A stretch of DNA of 20,960 bases from Alphaproteobacteria bacterium (lineage in GTDB: Bacteria; Pseudomonadota; Alphaproteobacteria; GCA-2731375), in NCBI GenBank assembly GCA_030746295.1, contig JASLMY010000063.1, positions 1 through 20,960 of the forward strand, read 5' to 3'. The position numbers and the translations under genes are program-made. A model generated the notes under the pieces. The model was given only the letters and a program-made list of their open reading frames with translations, was not told the DNA's origin and searched no databases. Below are positions 7,334-13,643 of this stretch, piece by piece (the first letter of the stretch is position 1; every line of letters starts with the position of its first letter).

Positions 7334-7993
7334 CTAGCGTTGCAGCATGCCGCGCGCCATGTCCACCATCGACTCCGCCGTCATCCGGGGCGGCACGTCG
7401 ACGCCGCGCCGTACCGCAGGCCTGGCCTTCATGGTCTCGTGCCAGCGCAACAGGTTGTCAAGGCCGTCGACGTCGATCCGGGCCCATTTGTAGGAGCGGA
7501 CCCAGGCCCAATTGGCGATGTCGGCGATGGAGAACTCACCGCAGAGGTATTCCTGCTCGCGAAGCTGGTTGTCCAAGACCTCGTAGAGCCGCCGGGTCTC
7601 GTTCTGGTAGCGGGCGATGACGCCAGGCAGCTCTTCCTCGAAGTAGCGGACGAAGACGTTGGCCTGGCCCTGCATCGGGCCGAGCCCGCCCATCTGGAAC
7701 ATCAGCCACTGGATCACGCGGCTGCGGCCCTTGACGTCGCGCGGCAGCAGGCGGCCGGTCTTCTCGGCCAGGTAGATCAGGATGGCGCCCGACTCGAAGA
7801 CGGCGAAATCGCCCTCGTCACGGTCGACGATGGCCGGGATGCGGCCGTTCGGGTTGATCTTCAGATAGGCCGGATCGCGCTGCTCGCCGGCGCCGAGGTC
7901 GAGGGCGTGAACCTCGTAGTCGAGCCCCAGCTCTTCGAGCGCGATCGAGGCCTTGAAACCGTTCGGCGTCGCCGCCGTGTAGAGATCGATCAT
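7334..7993 (-). CDS. Glutathione S-transferase, Nu-class-like (YfcG/YghU type)
   Basis: The 219-residue protein begins [20 protein letters not shown]. The TPNG turn binds glutathione in YfcG/YghU proteins, which lack the usual Ser/Tyr/Cys nucleophile. The cis-proline motif [11 protein letters not shown] and the glutathione-gamma-glutamyl contact FESGAIL are present. The helical domain carries [16 protein letters not shown], typical of this class. YfcG has disulfide reductase and peroxidase activity with glutathione; conjugation or isomerisation of a catabolic intermediate is an alternative in this context. ATG 7993 is preferred to ATG 8020 because AAGGGCG lies just upstream and the family starts at this methionine. 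It starts 10 bp after the short hemerythrin frame. Confidence 0.92.
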   Translation of the reverse strand: MIDLYTAATPNGFKASIALEELGLDYEVHALDLGAGEQRDPAYLKINPNGRIPAIVDRDEGDFAVFESGAILIYLAEKTGRLLPRDVKGRSRVIQWLMFQMGGLGPMQGQANVFVRYFEEELPGVIARYQNETRRLYEVLDNQLREQEYLCGEFSIADIANWAWVRSYKWARIDVDGLDNLLRWHETMKARPAVRRGVDVPPRMTAESMVDMARGMLQR

Positions 7994-8003
7994 CCCGCGC
8001 CCT

Positions 8004-8243
8004 TCATCCTGCCTCGCCATCCCCGGCCGCCAGCACCGGCTTATAGGCCATATCGTCGTTCAGAATATGCGATTCCAGCCAATGGGTCGGCAATTCCACG
8101 ATGTCGGCCGCGAACGCCGCCCTATCGGTGCCGCACTGGCAGGCCTCGTGGATGTGGTTGATGAGGCTGAAGATGATGATGTGGTCGCGGTCGAGCGCCT
8201 CGACGCCGACGCTGAAATCATCGCTCCAGACAATCAGCGTCAC
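8004..8243 (-). pseudogene. Internally deleted hemerythrin-like protein, 79 residues
   Basis: The N-terminal 50 residues (LIVWSDDFSVGVEALDRDH, then INHIHEA) match helix A of bacteriohemerythrins. Residues 54-71 ([18 protein letters not shown]) match the C-terminal helix. The central helices with the HxxxE and HxxxH iron ligands are missing, so only H21, H59 and D64 remain of the usual seven ligands. The DNA has no room for the missing 50-60 residues in any frame, so this is a deletion and not a frameshift. The start is GTG 8243 with no convincing ribosome site. It lies 28 bp after a complete hemerythrin gene. It may be a decaying paralogue or a small protein with a different role; the open frame without stops favours a recent event or retained use. 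Confidence 0.65.
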
Positions 8244-8271
8244 GCTACATCACCGACTTCGCCGTCGGCCC

Positions 8272-8688
8272 TCATCTGCGTTTGCCGCCTCCGCCGACGC
8301 CGCCGAGCGGCCGATCGCTGGTGAGAACGTGATCGACGATCCAGCGCTGCAGCTCCGCCATCAGCCGGTCTCTGTCGTCGATGCCGGGCGCCTCGCGGAA
8401 GCTCTCCATGGCGTGGATGATGTTGTCGAGAAAGAGGTCGTGCTCTTGCTTGTGCTGCTGGTAGCCGGAGTACTTGTTGTCGCGCATGAACCGCTCTTCG
8501 AGGGCGAAGTGGCGGGAGACGCGGGCCAGAAGCTCGCCCAGGTCGCCTTGGATCTCGGTCTTCTCGCGCCGGTTCTGCAAACTGTCGTGAAGCTCGTTGA
8601 GGCGACGAAAGAGGTCCCGATGCTCGAAGTCGAGCTCCTCGACCCCGATCAGGTAGGCATCGTTCCATTCGAGGAACGGCTTGCTCAT
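8272..8688 (-). CDS. Bacteriohemerythrin (di-iron O2-binding protein)
   Basis: The 138-residue protein has all seven di-iron ligands at family spacing: H23 (ELDFEH), H60 and E64 (RHFALEE), H79 and H83 (HKQEH), H120 and D125 (DHVLTSD). It is a cytoplasmic four-helix bundle; such proteins bind O2 for storage, sensing or delivery to oxygen-using enzymes. The C-terminal tail is GVGGGGKRR, glycine-rich and basic. ATG 8688 has AGGG upstream. It lies in the run of oxidative catabolic genes, where an O2-binding role would fit, but no specific partner can be named. The gene upstream is 89 bp away. Confidence 0.93.
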   Translation of the reverse strand: MSKPFLEWNDAYLIGVEELDFEHRDLFRRLNELHDSLQNRREKTEIQGDLGELLARVSRHFALEERFMRDNKYSGYQQHKQEHDLFLDNIIHAMESFREAPGIDDRDRLMAELQRWIVDHVLTSDRPLGGVGGGGKRR

Positions 8689-8777
8689 GGCCGATACCCT
8701 CCGCTCCAGAACGCCGTCCAGCTGGCCGCGAGGGTCCAGCCTAGCACAGCCTGGCGGCGCGCGTTGGACGGGGCATG

Positions 8778-9242
8778 CTACTCGGTGAACTCGATTCTAC
8801 CGGCCGGCAGCATATAGAGCACCAGGGCCTCGCCCTCGGTCACCGTCGGACGATGCGCCGAGCCCGGCTCGTAGACCTTCCAACCGGCGCCCTGGCCGTC
8901 GAACTTGGCTGCCGGCGTCTGCGGCATGATCATGCAGATCTCGCCCGTCGGGTGGCAGTGGTGCGGGCCAGCGATGTTCTCCAGGTCAACCACGTCGACG
9001 CTGAGGCCGCCGGTCTCGGCACCGGTCTCGATGATGCGGCCGAAGCGCCGTCCGGGCCCACCCTCGACACACATCCAGCCCGCCGCTATGGCCTGCCGGC
9101 AAGCCTGCGCGATGGCTTCGAAGGTCTCGCCGTCGGTCGGAAAGGCCTGGTTCAGCGCCGACGCCAGGGCCTGATCTACCGGCCGACCCGCGATCACTTG
9201 TGTAACCGGCTGCAACAGCTCGCGAAAGGCCTTCGGGGTCAT
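8778..9242 (-). CDS. DUF4863 family protein, 4-hydroxylaminobenzoate lyase-like (PnbB-like)
   Basis: The 154-residue protein has an N-terminal helical part (to about residue 55) and a cupin-like core with GPHHCHPTGEICMIMP (H94, H95, H97, E101) and H130. These are candidate metal or catalytic residues. From memory this matches the DUF4863 family, which includes 4-hydroxylaminobenzoate lyase, an enzyme releasing ammonium from hydroxylaminobenzoate to give protocatechuate. That function would fit an aromatic breakdown cluster, but no nitroreductase partner is in the window, so the substrate is uncertain. ATG 9242 has GGGAGA upstream. The start lies 16 bp after the stop of the upstream exported protein. 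Confidence 0.65.
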   Translation of the reverse strand: MTPKAFRELLQPVTQVIAGRPVDQALASALNQAFPTDGETFEAIAQACRQAIAAGWMCVEGGPGRRFGRIIETGAETGGLSVDVVDLENIAGPHHCHPTGEICMIMPQTPAAKFDGQGAGWKVYEPGSAHRPTVTEGEALVLYMLPAGRIEFTE

Positions 9243-9258
9243 CGAAACGTCTCCCGCT

Positions 9259-10047
9259 TCAAGGTGCCGGCGGCGGCTCCCGGTCGGTCGGGATGCCAGT
9301 CAAGTGACGATACACCGCCACGGCCCGATTGATATAGGACTGGACCGCGCCCAGAAAGGCGAAGGACCATTTCACTCGGGCCCGTGCCAGGCTGTAGTAG
9401 CGCCAGCGGTCCCCTTCCTCTCGCTCCAGATAGTAGAGGAACTGGTGACCACCCGGATCGAACAGGGGCAAGAGGAGCCAGCTTATCGAGCCCGTGTTCT
9501 CGACGGCGATGACCAACCGATCCGGCGCCCGCTCGACGATGCGTATCCGATAGACGACATCGCCGGCCGGCGTGTTCTCGATCTGGCGGAAATAGAGGGG
9601 CTTGCCCACCGGCATCTCGGCCAGGCTGAAATCGACACGACGCTTCTCGCCGTCGGGCCCCTCGACCGCGTAGGCCCGCTCAACGAGGTCGTTCCAGCGG
9701 CCCCGGGTCACGGACCAGTATCGGATCGTCTCGAAGCCCGATATGGCGCCCATGCGGCGCAACAGGTCGTCGCCGTCGCCGTCGTGGCGAAAGCGCCCCG
9801 CGGTCGCGATCAGAACCGTGAATCGGTCACCGGTCCAGCCGGTGCAGGCGGGCGGCGTCCAGCCGGCCTCGCCCGCCTCGTGGAACCAGACGACGACCTC
9901 GGGCGTACCGATCGTCGTGGCATGAGGCGGATGGGCGGGGCCGGCGCAGGGCGGCGATGGCCGGTCGGCGCGCGGCTCGGCGAGCGCCTGGCCGCCGACG
10001 ATCCCGGCCAGGGTCACGGCGACGGCAAGCCGCCTCAGCCCAGCCAA
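9259..10047 (-). CDS. Exported protein of unknown function
   Basis: I do not recognise the family securely. From TTG 10047 the protein is 262 residues and starts with a signal peptide: basic LRR, hydrophobic LAVAVTLAGIVGG, then the cleavage motif ALA-EP near residue 23, so it probably acts in the periplasm. The mature part has two cysteines (PPCAG and PPACTGW), a beta-rich middle (FETIRYWSV, VVYRIRIVERAPDRLVIAVENTGSI) and a conserved-looking end, SYINRAVAVYRHLTGIPTD. The frame overlaps the SDR stop by 13 bp with the TTG start. A GTG at 10017 is possible but would cut off the basic part of the signal peptide. No catalytic motif is evident. Confidence 0.7.
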   Translation of the reverse strand: MAGLRRLAVAVTLAGIVGGQALAEPRADRPSPPCAGPAHPPHATTIGTPEVVVWFHEAGEAGWTPPACTGWTGDRFTVLIATAGRFRHDGDGDDLLRRMGAISGFETIRYWSVTRGRWNDLVERAYAVEGPDGEKRRVDFSLAEMPVGKPLYFRQIENTPAGDVVYRIRIVERAPDRLVIAVENTGSISWLLLPLFDPGGHQFLYYLEREEGDRWRYYSLARARVKWSFAFLGAVQSYINRAVAVYRHLTGIPTDREPPPAP

Positions 10048-10796
10048 AGGCCGCCCGTGACGTTGATCGCCTGGCCCGTCATGTAGGCGGCGTCGTCGGA
10101 GGCGAGGAAGGCGGCGACCCGGGCCACGTCTTCGGGCCGGCCCTGCCGGCCCATGGGAATCAGGTGCTCGCGGTCGTCCGCGGTCGGCAGTCCCAGCGCC
10201 TTGCAGAGGGCGTCCGACTCGGCCCGCATCTGGGTCTCGCCGATGGTCCCCGGGCAGATCGCATTGACCCGAATGCCCTTGGCCGCGATCTCCATGGCGA
10301 GCGATTGGGTCAGGCCGACGACGCCGAACTTGGAAGCGCAATAGGCGGCGGCGTTGGCCTGGCCGCGCTTGCCGAACCAGGAGGCCATGTTGAGGATCGC
10401 GCCCCCGCCCGCGGCGATCATGCGGGGCATGACGGCGCGGCAGCCGTTGAAGGTGCCGGTGAGGTTGACGTCGATGACCCGGCGCCAGTCGGCCTCGCTG
10501 GTCTCGGCCACCGGGCCGATCGCGATCGTGCCGGCGTTGTTGACCATGATGTCGGGGCCGCCGAGGGCGCCCGCCACCCGCTCGACGGCAGTCATTAAGC
10601 CCTCAAAATCCAAGACGTCGACGACTTCGGCCACGGTCTCGCCGCCGAGGGCGGTCGCTGCCTCCCGGAGTTGTTCGCCGTCGATGTCGAAGAGCGCCAG
10701 CCTGACGCCCTCCTCGGCGAAGCGTTCGGCGATGGCGCGGCCGATGCCCTGGGCCGCGCCGGTAATGATGGCGGTCTTGCCGCTCAGTCCTCGCAT
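10035..10796 (-). CDS. Short-chain dehydrogenase/reductase (SDR)
   Basis: The 253-residue classical SDR has a Rossmann nucleotide site TGAAQGIG (residues 12-19), NNAG (87-90), catalytic S139 (NMAS) and YCASK (Y152, K156). D37 in LFDID suggests NAD+ preference. The C terminus INVTGGLWLG is typical of FabG-like and alcohol-dehydrogenase SDRs. ATG 10796 starts 11 bp after the flavoprotein stop with GAGGCAGGG between, so the two genes are likely co-translated. It would oxidise a hydroxyl to a keto group on an intermediate of the pathway; this is inferred from the neighbours. Confidence 0.93.
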   Translation of the reverse strand: MRGLSGKTAIITGAAQGIGRAIAERFAEEGVRLALFDIDGEQLREAATALGGETVAEVVDVLDFEGLMTAVERVAGALGGPDIMVNNAGTIAIGPVAETSEADWRRVIDVNLTGTFNGCRAVMPRMIAAGGGAILNMASWFGKRGQANAAAYCASKFGVVGLTQSLAMEIAAKGIRVNAICPGTIGETQMRAESDALCKALGLPTADDREHLIPMGRQGRPEDVARVAAFLASDDAAYMTGQAINVTGGLWLG

Positions 10797-10807
10797 CCCT
10801 GCCTCGT

Positions 10808-12280
10808 TCAGTTTGCCCCGGCAGCGCTTCTGGCCGCCAAGCGGCCGGAAACGAAAGCCCAGCCGAGATGATGGCCGTGACCGTCCAGGATCAGGCCGCC
10901 CTGGCCGGCGGAGCCAGCCGCGTAAAGCCCGGGGATCGGCCGACCCTCGCCGTCCAACACGCGGAGGGCGGTGTCGACGCCGAGGCCGCCCTCGGTGAAC
11001 ATGATCCAAGGCTTGGCCGGCCCCAGGGCATGGAACGGCGCCTGCTCTATTTGGCTCCCGCCGGCGGCGTTGTGCTCGCGGACGGTCTCGGTCAGGGCCG
11101 CGCCATCGATGCCGAGCCGCGCCGCCAAGGCCTCGATGCTGGGCGCCGAGCGGGTGATGTCCTTGCGGTTGCGGCGATAGTCGGCGAAGTAGGCGTAGGC
11201 GAGGCCGGGCGCGGTGGAGATGTAGTGCGGCCAGGCGGAGAACGTCTCCGCCACCCGGTCGTCGAGCAGGAAGTAGGCGACCTTGCCGGGCTGCCGGGCC
11301 ATCGCGAAGGCCGGGTCCTCGCCCGCCTCGACGAAGCGCCGACCCTCGGCGTTGACCAGGATGGCGCCTTCGTCCAAGAGCGTCGGGTTGGGCGCCAGAT
11401 GGGTGGTCACGAACATCATCAGGAAGGGCCGCAAGATCGGCGCCGGCATATACTTCAGGCTCCACAGCACCAGGCGGGCGAAGGCCGGGCTCGGCGGCAG
11501 CCGGTCGAGGAGGTTGCGGCCCTCCGGTGCAATGAAGCGGATTTCCGGGCCCCAGACCAGATCGGCGTTGACGATGCCGGCGCCGACCTCGCTGCCGAGC
11601 CGCTGACCGTCGCCGGTGCTGTCGGGGTTGGCGGCATCGATCTCCCAGAGCGCTTCCGCCAGATGCTGGCGCCGCAAAGCCTCGCTGCCGCTGAAATCGC
11701 CGGTCGTCAGGATCACCCCCCGTCGCGCCTCGAAGCGACGCTGACCACCTCCCGAGCTCGCCTCGACGGCGACGATCCGCCCGCCCTCGGGAACCAGGCC
11801 GCTCGCCGCCGTACCGACGAAGATCCGCACGCCGGCCTGGCGCGCCCGTTTCGCCAACAGGCGCACCAGGGCTCGTGAGTTCGGCAGCACGTTGTGCATT
11901 CTCGGCACCCGGTGCGGCGGTTCGGGCATCGGGCCGAAGAAGACGACGCCCAATTTCTCCAGGAAGACAATGGTCTCGGCCGAGGCCTCGACCAGGAGGC
12001 GGCGCAGCTCGGGGTTGTCGCGCGCGACCCTGGGGCCGGCGAACTTGGCCATGTCCTCGAAATGTGCCTCGACGGTGTCGTCGATACCGGCAGCGGCCTG
12101 CAGGCGTGTGCCGCTGGCGGTGATCGATCCGACCGAGCGCGCCGTCGTGCCGCCGATCTCGGCCGCGCGCTCCAACAGGGCGACGGAGCGGCCGAGCTCG
12201 GCCGCCGTGATCGCGGCAGCGAAACCGGCGCCACCGGCGCCGACGACGACGATGTCGAACGTTTCTGGATCGGCGGCCAT
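10808..12280 (-). CDS. FAD-dependent oxidoreductase (fumarate reductase / 3-ketosteroid dehydrogenase-like flavoprotein)
   Basis: The 490-residue protein has the FAD dinucleotide motif VVVGAGGAGFAAAITAAELG near the N terminus, followed by the GGTTARSVGSI loop. The second FAD contact is GLYAAGSAGQGGLILDGHGHH, here cited by its key glycines, and WAFVSGRLAA closes the domain. The insert domain resembles KstD and FAD_binding_2 members, which desaturate ketones or reduce enoates. ATG 12280 (MAADPETFDIV) is chosen over an in-frame GTG at 12313, though the ribosome site is weak. This is the promoter-proximal gene of the minus-strand run, divergent from the PilZ gene across 231 bp. The substrate is unknown. 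Confidence 0.9.
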   Translation of the reverse strand: MAADPETFDIVVVGAGGAGFAAAITAAELGRSVALLERAAEIGGTTARSVGSITASGTRLQAAAGIDDTVEAHFEDMAKFAGPRVARDNPELRRLLVEASAETIVFLEKLGVVFFGPMPEPPHRVPRMHNVLPNSRALVRLLAKRARQAGVRIFVGTAASGLVPEGGRIVAVEASSGGGQRRFEARRGVILTTGDFSGSEALRRQHLAEALWEIDAANPDSTGDGQRLGSEVGAGIVNADLVWGPEIRFIAPEGRNLLDRLPPSPAFARLVLWSLKYMPAPILRPFLMMFVTTHLAPNPTLLDEGAILVNAEGRRFVEAGEDPAFAMARQPGKVAYFLLDDRVAETFSAWPHYISTAPGLAYAYFADYRRNRKDITRSAPSIEALAARLGIDGAALTETVREHNAAGGSQIEQAPFHALGPAKPWIMFTEGGLGVDTALRVLDGEGRPIPGLYAAGSAGQGGLILDGHGHHLGWAFVSGRLAARSAAGAN

Positions 12281-12511
12281 TACTCGTTCACGCAATTGCC
12301 GGCCAATGCGCACCCACGTGGCGGGTCTCGACGGCCGGCCGGGGCCAGTTTGCCGCCATGAGGAGGCCCGGGCAAGCCCGCGCCGTCGCTATCGGGCGAC
12401 GACGCGCTTTGGATCAGAAACATTGTCCTTTGCGCTCGAAAGCGTCAAAGTAGGGTACGATTCGGTATTGTACCGGTTTACGGTGCATGAGAGCGAATTG
12501 GGTAGCGAAGC
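12281..12511. promoter_or_regulatory. Divergent intergenic region with two dyads near the PilZ gene
   Basis: This gap must hold the promoters of the minus-strand catabolic run and the PilZ gene. The part nearest PilZ is more AT-rich than its surroundings. A hairpin lies at 12428-12450: CTTTG-CGCT, loop CGAA, AGCG-T-CAAAG with one bulged T. A second dyad, GGTAC (12454-12458) and GTACC (12470-12474), follows at once. They could form an operator or an RNA structure in the PilZ leader. No clear -35/-10 pair could be fixed. Confidence 0.4.
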
Positions 12512-13144
12512 ATGTCCGATAGCGTCGGTGATTTCGGGCCCGAGGACGACCAGACGACGATTGAACGCCGTCTGCGCCGCTGGAGCGTCGATTTCGAGAC
12601 TACATTGAGCATCGCCGGTGCCCGGATGACCTGCCGAACGGTCGATTTGTCGCCGAACGGCGCCTGCGTCGTGATTTCGGATCCGCATTATCTGGTCTCT
12701 GGCGACCAGTTGCTGTTCGAATTGCCGGGCTACGGCGGGATCGAGGCCGAGGTCCGTTACAAGGGCGAGGGTTTTCTGGGCTTGATGTTGCTGCATGACG
12801 ATGCCGGCGAGGTCGCGCTGGCCCGCTATCTGGTCGACGTCGAGCAGAGCCGGCGACCGCCGCGCGACGACGTCGGGGCGGCGGTGCGGCTGACCGCGGG
12901 CGGCATCGAAACCACCTGTATCGTCGAGGACATCTCGCGGATCGGGGCCCGGGTTCTGGTCGACGACATCAGGCTCTTCACCATCGACCAGGAGGTCTCG
13001 ATCGAGATCGAGGGCATCGGCCCGATCGCAGCCGCCGTGCAGCAACTCGGGGACCGGGAGATCGGCCTCATTTTCTTGCAGCAGCTCGCGGGCGAGCCGG
13101 TGCTCGACGTGCCCGCCGCCGGAGGCCGTCGCGGCACGGGCTAA
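12512..13144 (+). CDS. Tandem PilZ-domain protein (c-di-GMP effector)
   Basis: The 210-residue protein carries two PilZ domains. The first has R19-x3-R23 (RRLRR) and D45-LSPNG; the second has R114-x3-R118 (RRPPR) and D140-ISRIG. These are the RxxxR and (D/N)xSxxG motifs that clamp c-di-GMP, and both copies look intact. No enzymatic or membrane domain is attached, so it probably works as a soluble adaptor for motility, adhesion or polysaccharide output. Start ATG 12512 lacks a strong ribosome site. No direct functional link to the neighbours is visible. Confidence 0.88.
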   Translation: MSDSVGDFGPEDDQTTIERRLRRWSVDFETTLSIAGARMTCRTVDLSPNGACVVISDPHYLVSGDQLLFELPGYGGIEAEVRYKGEGFLGLMLLHDDAGEVALARYLVDVEQSRRPPRDDVGAAVRLTAGGIETTCIVEDISRIGARVLVDDIRLFTIDQEVSIEIEGIGPIAAAVQQLGDREIGLIFLQQLAGEPVLDVPAAGGRRGTG

Positions 13145-13247
13145 CGATCGTCGTGCATCGACGCCGACGCCACTCATTGACATCGCGCAATGCCCGAAGC
13201 GGGCGAAGAACCGAGGATGCGACTTTGTTGGCCTTCTGGCTAGGAAG

Positions 13248-13448
13248 ATGCATAACCGGTTGTCCGAAGGATCGCTTCGACGCGTCGCCGTCAGCATGAT
13301 CGAGGAGTTCGGCGCCGATGCGGAGTCGGAAGTGGAGGCGCGCATCGCCCGCGCCGTGAGCCAGAACTTGTCTGCGAGCGCGGAATCCTGGCGAACCGTG
13401 AAGCAACTGCTGCCGGAGCTCCGTCGGGACCGAGCCGACGGCGGCTAA
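13248..13448 (+). CDS. Small conserved-looking protein, 66 residues
   Basis: The protein is mostly helical and charged. The stretch RRVAVSMIEEFGADAESEVEA resembles small alphaproteobacterial proteins of unknown function with a helix-EFG-helix pattern, cited here by its residues 11-31. AGGA lies just before ATG 13248. The gene sits 103 bp after the PilZ gene and ends 17 bp before a palindromic repeat element. It has no signal peptide, membrane segment or cysteine. The role is unknown. Confidence 0.6.
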   Translation: MHNRLSEGSLRRVAVSMIEEFGADAESEVEARIARAVSQNLSASAESWRTVKQLLPELRRDRADGG

Positions 13449-13465
13449 CGGCATTTTCGCCTTAC

Positions 13466-13567
13466 GTCGACTCGTCAGGCCATCCACTCCCCCGTCCCAA
13501 CCACCCGTAAATGGTACCCTTGGGGTGAAAGGACCGCGGAGTGGGTGGTTCAGCCATTCTCGAAAAC
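13466..13567. repeat. Intergenic palindromic repeat element, copy 1 (degenerate)
   Basis: This stretch shares most of its bases with the element at 17208-17311. Both start GTCGA, contain CTCCCCCG-CCCAACCACCC, then ATGGTACCC at the centre, GGGGTG, GTGGGTGGTTC or GCGGGTGGTTC, and end TCGAAAAC. In this copy the two arms pair only in part because of substitutions (GAAAGGACCGCGG against the GGTTGGGCCGGGGG of copy 2). It lies between the small 66-residue gene and the hybrid kinase, both on the + strand, so it could influence read-through between them. Confidence 0.8.
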
Positions 13568-13643
13568 GGTCTGGCGTCGGCACAACCGATCCTGGTCCGC
13601 GCATCGGGGCGACAGCAGCCGTGAATCCAACCTATGATGCGGC

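Noticed and set aside
8734..8769. Possible hairpin GTCCAGC / GTTGGAC between the DUF4863 and hemerythrin genes
   Set aside because: The 7-bp arms include a G-U pair and are 22 nt apart without a T-tract; this is too weak to call a terminator.
13145..13247. Gap between the PilZ gene and the 66-residue gene searched for promoters, RNAs or hairpins
   Set aside because: Nothing convincing was seen; probably an ordinary short spacer.
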